Under the pieces are notes generated by a model, which saw only the letters and a list, made by a program, of their open reading frames with translations, had not been told where the DNA came from and ran no database searches. Positions 34,885-42,199 of a stretch of 64,000 nt of DNA are shown piece by piece. The DNA is taken from the NCBI RefSeq assembly GCF_000974785.1, contig NZ_BBWV01000002.1, positions 930,001-994,000 on the forward strand, in the 5' to 3' direction. Every line of letters begins with the position of its first letter. The first letter of the stretch is position 1. The position numbers were made by a program, and so were the translations under genes. The stretch is from Flavihumibacter petaseus NBRC 106054. GTDB lineage: Bacteria > Bacteroidota > Bacteroidia > Chitinophagales > Chitinophagaceae.

Positions 34885-35144
34885 TTGCCACCATACAAAC
34901 TCTCATTATTTTCATGATAATCATTTTTATATTTGGCATCAGGTATCAAATACTTTTCAATGAAAGTGGAAAGGAAAACAACGATTGCTCCTAATATTGT
35001 TATATAAAGAAATAAATTACTTCCTTTTTTATTTAGGTTTTCATTTATAGATTTTAATTGGCTTTCTATATTAGAGAGTCTGGCTTCAATTTTCCTATTG
35101 ATAAATGGAGGGAGTTGTCTCTTGGAGGATAGAAAATGTCTCAT
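34881..35144 (-). CDS. Cassette 4, first gene: short coiled-coil membrane protein
   Basis: 87 residues. Residues 18-40 form a probable coiled coil (KIEARLSNIESQLKSINENL) followed by one membrane helix (residues 44-63, NLFLYITILGAIVVFLSTFI) and a hydrophilic, Asn/Tyr-rich tail. Its TGA stop overlaps the start of the 54-residue gene. With the 129-residue gene, the trio contains two coiled-coil plus single-helix membrane proteins, a layout that could form a membrane complex such as a phage-exclusion or toxin device. That role is inference. Confidence 0.65.
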   Translation of the reverse strand: MRHFLSSKRQLPPFINRKIEARLSNIESQLKSINENLNKKGSNLFLYITILGAIVVFLSTFIEKYLIPDAKYKNDYHENNESLYGGK

Positions 35145-35207
35145 TATTAGAAGGTGTCTTTTAGTAAAGCCATTTCATTAAGACCCAATTTTAGGTTTTT
35201 TTGCAAT

Positions 35208-35408
35208 TGCCGCTAACGGACAAGGCTTTCTGCTGAGGCGGCATTCATTGAACATCCATCCTCGAACCGCTGCCCGGTTCTATTTTGTTGTCGAATATTG
35301 GAACCCAAAGGCTGGATTTATTCGTCAGCTCGAACTACTGCTGATGCATATTCATAGTTGAAATTTATTCAGTCGCCGCGCCATAGCAGTAAACCCCAAG
35401 TTATAGGG
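35208..35408 (-). other. attC-like site between cassettes 5 and 4
   Basis: A 201-bp imperfect palindrome with end boxes TGCCGCTAAC (35208-35217) and GTTATAGGG (35400-35408). The arms GCTTTCTGCTGAGGCGGC and the complement of GCCGCGCCATAGCAGTAAAC pair imperfectly. It also carries the boxes CCTCGAACCGCTGCCCGGTT and CAGCTCGAACTACTGCTGAT seen in the other sites. Confidence 0.6.
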
Positions 35409-35412
35409 CATT

Positions 35413-36036
35413 CTATTTGCTTCTAAAATTCTTCCAGATTATATACAGCTCTTCAACTTCAGATTGACTAAAGTACTTGTCCCACAGTCTGCAGTTGGTT
35501 GCATAAGCCATACACTCACCAAATTTCAAATACTGTGACTGAGGAATTTCTTTTTTTCTTAAGCACTTTTTCAAAATTTCAATTCTACTGTTTTCGTCTT
35601 TTGAAATTATGTCTTCAATCTCCTGGATTTCTGTTATGGAAAACCGTTGTTGAATTTCTTTCTGATTTTTTAATTCAATCCAATGATTTCGTGCGTCAAT
35701 TCCTTGTTCAACTTGTCTAAACCGTTTTTTGTCTAAAGCAAATTTCAAAGGTTCTTTCCTTTCGAAGTCAATTCCGTTTAATTTCAGTTCTGTCCAAAAT
35801 TTTTCAGTATCGGGCTTAATGCTTTCGTTCCAATATGTCAGCAAAGAGTTCTTTAATGTGTTTAAGCCATAAGAAGTAATCTTCGGTTCATTTAGCAGAA
35901 TTTCCTTTATTTGTTTCGAAAGCCTTTTGAATGCATTTTTAGTTTTGGTGTCAAAAAGCATTGAGCTATCAACAACCTTGTCATTAATTTCTGCAGTCAA
36001 CCTAAGTTTCTCTATGTTGCTTAAAATAATCATCAC
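35413..36036 (-). CDS. Cassette 5: uncharacterised 207-residue protein
   Basis: Soluble, strongly charged (Lys/Glu rich) and probably all-helical. Features are FKRLSKQIKEILLNEPKITS, FWTELKLNGIDFERKEPL, a central ARNHWIELKNQKEIQQR and a C-terminal KFGECMAYATNCRLWDKYF followed by a short acidic segment. There is no membrane helix or signal peptide. I do not recognise a family. The gene nearly fills its cassette, beginning 33 bases after one boundary and stopping 4 bases before the other. Confidence 0.6.
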   Translation of the reverse strand: MMIILSNIEKLRLTAEINDKVVDSSMLFDTKTKNAFKRLSKQIKEILLNEPKITSYGLNTLKNSLLTYWNESIKPDTEKFWTELKLNGIDFERKEPLKFALDKKRFRQVEQGIDARNHWIELKNQKEIQQRFSITEIQEIEDIISKDENSRIEILKKCLRKKEIPQSQYLKFGECMAYATNCRLWDKYFSQSEVEELYIIWKNFRSK

Positions 36037-36060
36037 TTTTTGAGTGTCGAATTAAAATGC

Positions 36061-36196
36061 CCTATAACGTTTTCGGGCTTTGCGTTCGGGCGGATTTCGA
36101 AGCACAAAGTTTCAGTTTATTACTAATGTTTAATAGTTGCACACAGCCCAAAGCTTGCACGTCCGCCCGCCTAACGCAAAACCCGTGTTACCAGTA
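36061..36196 (-). other. attC-like site between cassettes 6 and 5
   Basis: The clearest and shortest site (136 bp). The arm CCCTATAACGTTTTCGGGC plus TTTGCGTTCGGGCGGA pairs closely with the complement of TCCGCCCGCCTAACGCAAAA plus CCCGTGTTACCAGTA. The end boxes are CCCTATAAC (36061-36069) and GTTACCAGTA (36187-36196). Confidence 0.65.
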
Positions 36197-36209
36197 GTGC
36201 TTCGTACAT

Positions 36210-36959
36210 TTATACAATTGGTCTTTCATTTATTGATTGATACAAATACATAAGGAATCTGTCCAGATACTGCCTAATAGACAAAATATGATTAATTGAT
36301 AACACAATTTCTCTGTTTGCATTGAAAAGTGGGGAATTTGCCATAGCAAAATGTTTCCGTTTGTTTGGTGTATTTGCTAAGTTATCTTGCAACTTTTGAT
36401 GATTTTTGTCAGACAACTTTCCATTGGTATGCAATAAAGAGTGTCTTAATATACGTAACTCTGAATAACGCATAAATGCTTCCGAAAATTCAGTTTGCTT
36501 GTCATTTGGTTTTTGCAGATGAACACTACCTGGGTTGGTTAGAAAGGTCAATAAATTATCATTCGTCCAAGCGTTACGAATTTGCTTTTCTAATTCGGCT
36601 TCTGTGATGGCAGGATTGTAAACTTTTATGAAATGCTCATAAAGGTCTTCCAAAGTAGCATCTACAAGTGAAACAGAAGCAATTACATAATTTTGAAAAA
36701 CAATGTTCTGAACGTCCAAACTGTACTTTCTTACTAAATCTTCGTTTGTATATTGAACATCGATTTCGTTGTCAAGTCGCAATTCAACTGGAATGTTTAC
36801 TGTAGTCGAGAGTCCTGTGGTGCCAGTAATTGTCCGATACCTATCAGCAGCAACAAAGCATGAATTAATGAGCAAAGCATTTTCACTGTAATTATTTACA
36901 ATTTTAGCAAGTCCATTGCCTAAGATACTTAATGCATCTTGTTTATTTTGTTCTGTCAT
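36210..36959 (-). CDS. Cassette 6: HEPN-like protein (RX4H motif)
   Basis: 249 residues, helical. Near residues 163-180 is YSELRILRHSLLHTNGK, which contains Arg172 and His177 in the R-x4-H arrangement of HEPN ribonucleases and their antitoxin-like relatives; preceding helices (VIASVSLVDATLEDLYEHFI) fit a HEPN bundle. The gene overlaps the upstream restriction-endonuclease-like gene by four bases (ATGA). A REase-like protein plus HEPN protein suggests a two-component defence or toxin module, by analogy with other HEPN-containing defence pairs. Catalytic activity is not proven by the motif alone. Confidence 0.65.
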   Translation of the reverse strand: MTEQNKQDALSILGNGLAKIVNNYSENALLINSCFVAADRYRTITGTTGLSTTVNIPVELRLDNEIDVQYTNEDLVRKYSLDVQNIVFQNYVIASVSLVDATLEDLYEHFIKVYNPAITEAELEKQIRNAWTNDNLLTFLTNPGSVHLQKPNDKQTEFSEAFMRYSELRILRHSLLHTNGKLSDKNHQKLQDNLANTPNKRKHFAMANSPLFNANREIVLSINHILSIRQYLDRFLMYLYQSINERPIV

Positions 36960-37879
36960 ATACCAACAATTCTGTAATATATTTCACCTGTTTGTGCAGC
37001 ATGCCGCCTTTTAATATAAAGCATGTCAGTTAATTTAATACGACCTTCAAGTATTTGCATTAGGTCTGAACCGTCCATCAGAATAATTGCTTTTACTGAG
37101 GGATTTTCTGTCTTTGTGCTTTCAACTGAGTAGCCCTCCAAGGAAACGTATAGCCCCAAAGTATTTTTTAGTTTACCTTGAATTTTCCCACCAAATCCAT
37201 AAAGCTCTTGTGCATCAATTTGTTTCTTCTGCCACTTAGCTTCAAGCAAGTAGTCAGTGTTGTCGAATGTAAATGAGCCATCAATTTGTTCGCCTGTTAT
37301 TTTAAAAGAACTTTTGGGGTCTAAGTCAAAGAATGTAAAAAGTTCATTCAGGAATTTTTCTAATTGATGTCCTCTATTTTGGTGGTTGTCGTTAATTGCT
37401 ATTTCAAAGAATTTCGATTTTAATTCATCTAACCTTTGCTGGTAAGTAATGCTTTCTTTTATTTTCGCCTGATTAGTTGCTCTTGCTTGTTCAGCTTTTT
37501 TTAGTTCTTCAATCGTATCAAAATATCCTTTTGTATTGTTTCTTAGTTTCTCGACCGCAGTTTTTGCTTTCTTGATTTTAGTTTCAGCATCATCCCACAT
37601 TTTCAGGTGAGAAAAGTCATTGAAATTGCCTGTCTCTTGAATTAGTTTTAATAAGTCCGTCTGATACAAATCTTGTCGCTTAGCCATTCGGTCAATGATT
37701 TGAGAAACACTTTCAAGTTTCGTGTTTTCAGTCCAATCAATGGTCGAAACGATTAAGGGATTTTCAAGAGTTAACTCAATAAATTGCCGAAGGTCTTTTT
37801 TTGTCCAAAAAATGTTTGTTAGAGCATCTTTTAGAGCTAGCAATGTTTGAACTGATATTTTCTTTTCTGTAAAACTCAT
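36956..37879 (-). CDS. Cassette 6: restriction-endonuclease-like protein (PD-(D/E)xK fold)
   Basis: 307 residues. Residues 10-85 form a helical domain (LLALKDALTNIFWTKKDLRQ, YQTDLLKLIQET) and residues 95-165 a long charged coiled coil. From about 165 there is an Mrr-like endonuclease core: RGHQLEKFLNELF (Glu174), GEQIDGSFTF (Asp200) and DYLLEAKWQK (Glu213-x-Lys215), i.e. E...D...ExK. The N-terminal domain plus REase combination is widespread, from memory, as a restriction endonuclease of uncertain target. It is the first gene in the array, 35 bases inside the cassette. Confidence 0.78.
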   Translation of the reverse strand: MSFTEKKISVQTLLALKDALTNIFWTKKDLRQFIELTLENPLIVSTIDWTENTKLESVSQIIDRMAKRQDLYQTDLLKLIQETGNFNDFSHLKMWDDAETKIKKAKTAVEKLRNNTKGYFDTIEELKKAEQARATNQAKIKESITYQQRLDELKSKFFEIAINDNHQNRGHQLEKFLNELFTFFDLDPKSSFKITGEQIDGSFTFDNTDYLLEAKWQKKQIDAQELYGFGGKIQGKLKNTLGLYVSLEGYSVESTKTENPSVKAIILMDGSDLMQILEGRIKLTDMLYIKRRHAAQTGEIYYRIVGI

Positions 37880-38764
37880 TTGTTGTTTTCGGTTGTCATA
37901 GCATTACTGGTAACGTATGTGTTTATGTAATTATAAGCAAATAGCCGCATGGGGCTTTTTTTGTTAGTAATCTGATGGTCAGTGTAAAAAACTGCGCATT
38001 TTGTATTGTACAGTTGCGGCAATGCGCAAGGTGATATTTTTAAAGTTTGAGGTGATTTTCCGTTGATAGTCGCGAATGCTTCGCCTCCTCACTCACAGGT
38101 AGACAATGCAGGTCGACCATGAGCCGGGTGCCAATATTTACGCTATATGTTTTTGCAAAAACCTTCCGGAAAACTAATTTGCTCACTGTCATCTAAACAT
38201 GTGTAGCTGTAGGTTTACCGCCTACCAGGATGTTGAAACAGGGCTGGAATTTTGCTGGTCTACCAGTAAAATTTGGTTGTATCTTCTTTACGTCCCCAAA
38301 TGCAACTGTGGGTGAGAATAGCGACCTACCAGATATTATTCCGGTCAAATGATGACGGTATGAGACTTGTTTAACCAGGATTAAGGTTTAGCATTTCTAA
38401 GATAATAATTTCGGATTGTATTTCGCAACTACTATGCGCGATGCTCCTGTGTCTCCGGTGTTTTGGGAAGAGTACGGAGCAAGTCGGATAGATATCGATA
38501 TCAAGACCACCGAGGAATCGATTGGCAATCCGGGAGAATGCAAAAACCGGAGCCAGGTTTGATCGTTACAGGGATATTGTTTGACCTCGTTGGTAAGTCT
38601 GTTCAAAGTCTGTTGGACCTCAAATTTACCTCGCTGGGTACTCGGGATTGCCTCTAAATTCGAAGTGTACACCTCGGAATTCGAGGTAAACGTGTGGTCC
38701 TGCATAGGGAGCAAAGACCGTTTTCCGAGTTCTTTCCGAGGTGTAATTGACTCTCTGTCCCGGC

Positions 38765-38805
38765 AAATATCTGAGACCGTCCCTGGAAATATCTGAGACC
38801 GTCCC
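38765..38805. repeat. 22-bp tandem repeat (AAATATCTGAGACCGTCCC, two copies)
   Basis: Exact 19-base copies at 38765-38783 and 38787-38805 are separated by three bases. Multiple short terminal repeats of this sort occur at the ends of some insertion sequences, so this may be the remnant end of a lost IS, but no transposase remains nearby. Confidence 0.6.
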
Positions 38806-39059
38806 AAACCTCTTTCCCGGATCAGATTACTGGCTAATTTTGTATCCAGGTCATTGAAAATGCGGGAAATTGAAGGAAGCCGGGAGGTGCTATCCCTGGC
38901 TGGGGGCAGGGCTGGTTGGCAGGCAGACGGACGTAATTCGGGTAGATGATGGGAATGGGCAAATCGGCATTCCGGTGGCAGTTAAAAGGCGGAAAAAGAC
39001 GAGAAGAGGAGTTGATGACAGTTGAGCATTTTGTCCTTGCTTTAAAGTTCCTTTAAATT

Positions 39060-39148
39060 TCCTTTATCATTGCTTTATCCTTGCTTTAATATGGGGTCTC
39101 CCCCAATATAAACACGCTTCCAAAGCAAGGGTAAAGCAAGGGTAAAGT
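39060..39148. repeat. Large imperfect inverted repeat built of AAAGCAAGG units
   Basis: Right arm: two exact tandem AAAGCAAGGGT units (39122-39143). Left arm: the complement CCTTTATCATTGCTTTATCC and TTGCTTTAAT (39061-39090), giving about 24 of 27 paired positions, with a further TCCTTGCTTTAA copy near 39030. The 33-base loop contains ATGGGG-TCTC-CCCCAAT, itself a small hairpin. Confidence 0.6.
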
Positions 39149-39388
39149 AACCTTAAGGTAAGTATCAGGCTGATTTACAGGGAGATATAAGCTCTGGTGA
39201 AACTTTTCGCTTTTGCTTGAAAGGGGCGCCTTAAAAAATCCTGATTTTCAGCCAAAATTGGCGGAGCACCAGCCGGGCATTTTAAGTTGTGTTTTCTGAC
39301 CGGTGCGGGGATCGATCCTTTCTACGGTAACAGCATAAACGCCATTGCCGGGGATTAGTTTTTTCGTTATCGGTCAGCGCTATAAAAC

Positions 39389-39415
39389 GAAAAAGGCCCG
39401 GATAATTCCAGGCCT
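39389..39415 (-). terminator. Rho-independent terminator of the tRNA-Val pair
   Basis: On the minus strand AGGCCTGGA (39407-39415) and TCCGGGCCT (39394-39402) pair with one mismatch around a 4-base loop and are followed by five T. It lies about 16 bases past the second tRNA-Val. Confidence 0.75.
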
Positions 39416-39430
39416 TCTGCGAGTTGTTTG

Positions 39431-39505
39431 TGGGAGCACACGGATTCGAACCGCGGACCCGCTGCTTGTAAGGCAGCTGCTCTGAACCAGCTGAGCTATG
39501 CTCCC
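39431..39505 (-). tRNA. tRNA-Val (anticodon UAC), copy 2
   Basis: A complete cloverleaf is read on the minus strand: acceptor GGGAGCA pairing with TGCTCCC, D-arm GCTC...GAGC, anticodon arm GCTGC-CTTACAA-GCAGC (anticodon TAC, reads GUA), T-arm GCGGTTCGAATCCGT, discriminator A. The 3' CCA is not encoded. Its sequence is identical to the upstream copy. Confidence 0.95.
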
Positions 39506-39583
39506 TAAGTCTACTGTTAAAAAGATCTGTTGATTTCGTAACGACTTTCTGTTGTTGATTTCCTGTCTGATACCTTTCGGTAG

Positions 39584-39658
39584 TGGGAGCACACGGATTC
39601 GAACCGCGGACCCGCTGCTTGTAAGGCAGCTGCTCTGAACCAGCTGAGCTATGCTCCC
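39584..39658 (-). tRNA. tRNA-Val (anticodon UAC), copy 1
   Basis: Identical in sequence to the copy at 39431-39505, 78 bases upstream on the minus strand; together they form a tandem pair ending in the terminator at 39389-39415. Confidence 0.95.
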
Positions 39659-39785
39659 AGGATGCTTTTTCTTAACAGTAAACTTTCAAATAACTACCCA
39701 TTCGTTAAACGGGATTGCAAAGATAAGGGCTACAAGGTTTCAGCAAAATATTTTTTGAACTATTTCGCGTAAAAAATGGCGTTTG

Positions 39786-41060
39786 CTACAGTGTCCATTC
39801 TACCACCTGGTTCACCCACTCTTCGCGGTAAGGCGTCGTTACGCGTATGTAATTGTCGGTATAGCCTTCCATCATCCCGTTCTTCGCATTTCCCTCAAAC
39901 AATACTTTCCGCTGCTGCCCCGCATGGTGCTGCTGAAAATACTGCTGCTTCATATAACTCAGGTTGCGCAACACTTTATTCCGCTCATGCCGCTTTCCCA
40001 CCGCCACCACGGGTTCGATCTCCAGCGCAACGGTATTCGCCCGCTCAGAATACGTGAATACATGCAGGTAACTCAATTCAAGGGAATGAATGAATTCAAA
40101 GGTCTCCTGGAAGATCTCGTCGGTCTCACCCGGAAACCCTACAATCACATCGGCCCCGATCGACGCATGCGGCATCAGCTCCCGGATCACCTTCACCCGG
40201 TCCGCATACAATTCGCGCTTATAACGGCGACGCATCAACGCCAGCAAGGTATTGCTGCCGCTTTGCATCGGGATGTGAAAATGCGGCATGAACTTCTTAC
40301 TGCCTGCCACAAATTGTATGATCTCATTGGTCAGCAGGTTGGGTTCGATGGAAGAAATGCGATAGCGGTCAATTCCTTCCACTTCATCCAGCTGCTGGAT
40401 CAGGTCGTAAAAGCTTTCTGAATTCTTTTTGTTGCCATCCGGTCCCTTGCCAAAATCACCGAGGTTTACACCGGTCAGCACGATCTCCCGCACGCCTCCG
40501 GCTGCGAGGTCTATAGCATGCTGCACCACATTCGCCACCAAATCCGACCGGCTCTTGCCCCGCGCCATCGGGATGGTGCAAAAGGAACAATTGTAATCAC
40601 AGCCATCCTGCACTTTCAGGAAGGTCCGCGTGCGGTCATTCACCGACCACGACGCATTGAACCCGCTCACGGTCTCAATATCACAACTGCAGATCTTCGC
40701 GGAATCTCCCTTGGTCAGGTTGGAAAGATGCTCAACAATATTGAACTTCTCCGCCGCACCCAGTACCAGGTCGACACCGGGTATCGCGGCAATTTCCGCC
40801 GGTTTCAGCTGCGCATAACAGCCCGTGATCACGACCATGCTTTCCGGCGCCTTCCGCTGGATCCTGCGAACCAGCTGCCGGCATTCCTTATCGGCATTGT
40901 CCGTCACCGAACAGGTGTTGATCACATACACATCAGCGTGCTCCTCAAAGGGCTTCTTCTCAAAACCTTCCTGCTCCAGCAACCTGCTGATCGCGGATGT
41001 CTCGGAAAAGTTGAGTTTGCACCCCAAAGTATGAAACGCCACTGTTCTTTTTTCGGCCAT
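39786..41060 (-). CDS. mtaB: tRNA t(6)A37 methylthiotransferase MtaB
   Basis: 424 residues from ATG 41060; a longer frame upstream is non-conserved. N-terminal UPF0004 domain: VAFHTLGCKLNFSETS, VINTCSVTDNADKECRQ and VVITGCYAQLKPAEI give the three cysteines of the second iron-sulfur cluster. The radical-SAM motif is CDYNCSFCTIPMARG (CxxxCxxC). A C-terminal TRAM-like end (VLFEGNAKNGMMEGYTDNYI) follows. MtaB converts t6A to ms2t6A at position 37 of ANN-decoding tRNAs. It is divergent from the DUF4258 gene, with 30 bases between starts. Confidence 0.9.
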   Translation of the reverse strand: MAEKRTVAFHTLGCKLNFSETSAISRLLEQEGFEKKPFEEHADVYVINTCSVTDNADKECRQLVRRIQRKAPESMVVITGCYAQLKPAEIAAIPGVDLVLGAAEKFNIVEHLSNLTKGDSAKICSCDIETVSGFNASWSVNDRTRTFLKVQDGCDYNCSFCTIPMARGKSRSDLVANVVQHAIDLAAGGVREIVLTGVNLGDFGKGPDGNKKNSESFYDLIQQLDEVEGIDRYRISSIEPNLLTNEIIQFVAGSKKFMPHFHIPMQSGSNTLLALMRRRYKRELYADRVKVIRELMPHASIGADVIVGFPGETDEIFQETFEFIHSLELSYLHVFTYSERANTVALEIEPVVAVGKRHERNKVLRNLSYMKQQYFQQHHAGQQRKVLFEGNAKNGMMEGYTDNYIRVTTPYREEWVNQVVEWTL

Positions 41061-41090
41061 AGGGCGGCAAAGATACGTAGATTTGAGGCT

Positions 41091-41474
41091 ATGCGTTTCA
41101 AAAGAAGCTATGGCTGGGTACTGATCGTGGTGCTCGCCATTGTATTGATAATCAGGCTGCTGCAAGGCAACAAGGCAGGAAACGCTACCCTGGAAGACCG
41201 TAATCCTGCCCATTTGTCCTTCACCCGCCATGCCCGTTGCCGGATGGAATGCCGCGAGATCTCCGAGGCCGATGTGCGCTATATCCTGCAACACGGCACT
41301 ATCAACAACCGGAAATCTGACCCGGACGACCGGCCCTGTCCCAGTGTTGCTGTTGAAGGCTATAGTCCCGAGGACAAGCACCATCTCCGGATCGTCGTAG
41401 GCACCTGCGACAAAGAAACCCGCGTCATCACCTGTATCGATCTCGACCAGGACTTCACCTGTAACTGCCCCTGA
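41091..41474 (+). CDS. DUF4258 domain protein with N-terminal membrane anchor
   Basis: 127 residues from ATG 41091. A basic N-terminus and one membrane helix (YGWVLIVVLAIVLIIRLL) are followed by a DUF4258 region: HLSFTRHARCRMECREISEA, DVRYILQHGTIN and LRIVVGTCDKETRVITCIDL. DUF4258 proteins are related in fold to toxin RelE/BrnT-like barrels, but activity is not established. It is separated from plsC by two bases and probably belongs to the plsC-priA transcription unit. Confidence 0.75.
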   Translation: MRFKRSYGWVLIVVLAIVLIIRLLQGNKAGNATLEDRNPAHLSFTRHARCRMECREISEADVRYILQHGTINNRKSDPDDRPCPSVAVEGYSPEDKHHLRIVVGTCDKETRVITCIDLDQDFTCNCP

Positions 41475-41476
41475 CC

Positions 41477-42199
41477 ATGCGCTTTATCTATAGCATCTAT
41501 GCTTTCCTGTTGTTTACGGTGTTGCTGTTGTTGCTGCTGCCGGCGTTTTTTATCGCTTCTTTTTTTGGCAGGATCCGCGGCGGCAATGCGATCTACCGGA
41601 TCTGCAGTTTCTGGGCAGATTGCTGGCTCTTCCTGCTGGGCATCCGCGTGCCGGTCACCCACCTGGCCGCACCTTCCGAAAAACGTCCCTGCATCTTTGT
41701 CGCGAATCATATTTCCTACCTGGATATCCCCATGATCGTGAAAGTGATCCGCGAACCGGTGCGGGTACTGGGCAAACAGGAAATGGCTTCGATCCCCGTC
41801 TTCGGTTTCGTTTACCGGAACGCGGTGGTACAGGTGAATCGCAAAGACGCCCACCAGCGGGCGAAATCGGTGTCCATCCTGAAAAGGGTACTCGCGCGAA
41901 ACGTTTCCATCTTTATATTTCCGGAAGGTACTTTCAATGAATCCGGAACACCCCTGAAGTCCTTTTACGACGGTGCTTTCCGCATTGCACTCGAAACCGG
42001 AACGCCCATTCAACCCATTCTTTTTCCGGATACCGTGAAAAGACTGCACTATAAATCGGTGTTTTCCATGAACCCGGGAATATGCCGCGCTGTATATTTA
42101 CCGATGGTGGAAACTTCAGCGTACAACAGCAACGAAGTTGCCCGGCTGAAACAGGATGTTCACGCCATCATGGAAAAAAACCTGGTCGACCTGAAATGA
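41477..42199 (+). CDS. plsC: 1-acyl-sn-glycerol-3-phosphate acyltransferase (PlsC-like)
   Basis: 240 residues: an N-terminal membrane helix (LLFTVLLLLLLPAFFIASFF), then the acyltransferase motifs VANHISYLDIPM (the NHxxxxD catalytic block), VNRKDAHQRAKS (acceptor block) and FIFPEGTFNESG (glycerol-phosphate binding block). It acylates lysophosphatidic acid to phosphatidic acid in phospholipid synthesis. Its stop overlaps the priA start by four bases (ATGA), a notable pairing of lipid and replication-restart genes. Confidence 0.88.
   Translation: MRFIYSIYAFLLFTVLLLLLLPAFFIASFFGRIRGGNAIYRICSFWADCWLFLLGIRVPVTHLAAPSEKRPCIFVANHISYLDIPMIVKVIREPVRVLGKQEMASIPVFGFVYRNAVVQVNRKDAHQRAKSVSILKRVLARNVSIFIFPEGTFNESGTPLKSFYDGAFRIALETGTPIQPILFPDTVKRLHYKSVFSMNPGICRAVYLPMVETSAYNSNEVARLKQDVHAIMEKNLVDLK

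Larger units (their letters stand above)
29120..37914 (-). mobile_element. Integron-like gene-cassette array without an integrase (CALIN-like)
   Basis: Six gene blocks, all on the minus strand, are each bounded by a private inverted repeat. The left GTTnnnn copy and right nnnnAAC copy lie at 29120-29129/30307-30316 (9 of 10 match), 31782-31791/34141-34150 (10/10), 34333-34342/35208-35217 (10/10), 35400-35408/36061-36069 (9/9) and 36187-36196/37905-37914 (10/10); the second block (30497-30507/31447-31456) is degenerate. In integron cassettes the R'' box of attC is complementary to the cassette's own first bases, exactly this pattern. Genes start 33-73 bases inside each block and stop 0-31 bases before its end. 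Sites between blocks are long imperfect palindromes. No intI gene is visible. Confidence 0.65.
37915..39388. other. Gene-poor, repeat-bearing spacer between the cassette array and tRNA-Val
   Basis: No convincing gene; the one longish frame here (about 38397-38807, minus) has no recognisable composition or motif. The spacer holds a hairpin (TGCGCATT at about 38004, repeated as AATGCGCA), a palindrome ACCTCG-GAATT-CGAGGT near 38670, a 22-bp tandem repeat at 38765-38805, and a large imperfect hairpin at 39060-39148. No integron integrase or attI is recognisable where an intact integron would carry them. Confidence 0.6.

Noticed and set aside
28932..38400. CRISPR array in the repeat-rich AT island
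   Set aside because: The repeats are long imperfect palindromes with variable ends, spaced by whole genes; there are no regularly spaced identical repeats or cas genes.
38397..38807. 136-residue minus-strand frame in the gene-poor spacer
   Set aside because: No motif, repetitive low-information composition, spans a tandem repeat and palindromes, and does not begin with a recognisable start context.
41061..41384. Upstream extension of MtaB
   Set aside because: The extra 108 residues are low-complexity and overlap the divergent DUF4258 gene; ATG 41060 gives the conserved TLGCKLN beginning at the usual distance.
42082..42195. Upstream extension of PriA
   Set aside because: The added 38 residues overlap plsC in another frame and have no similarity to PriA; ATG 42196 gives the conserved beginning and an ATGA overlap.
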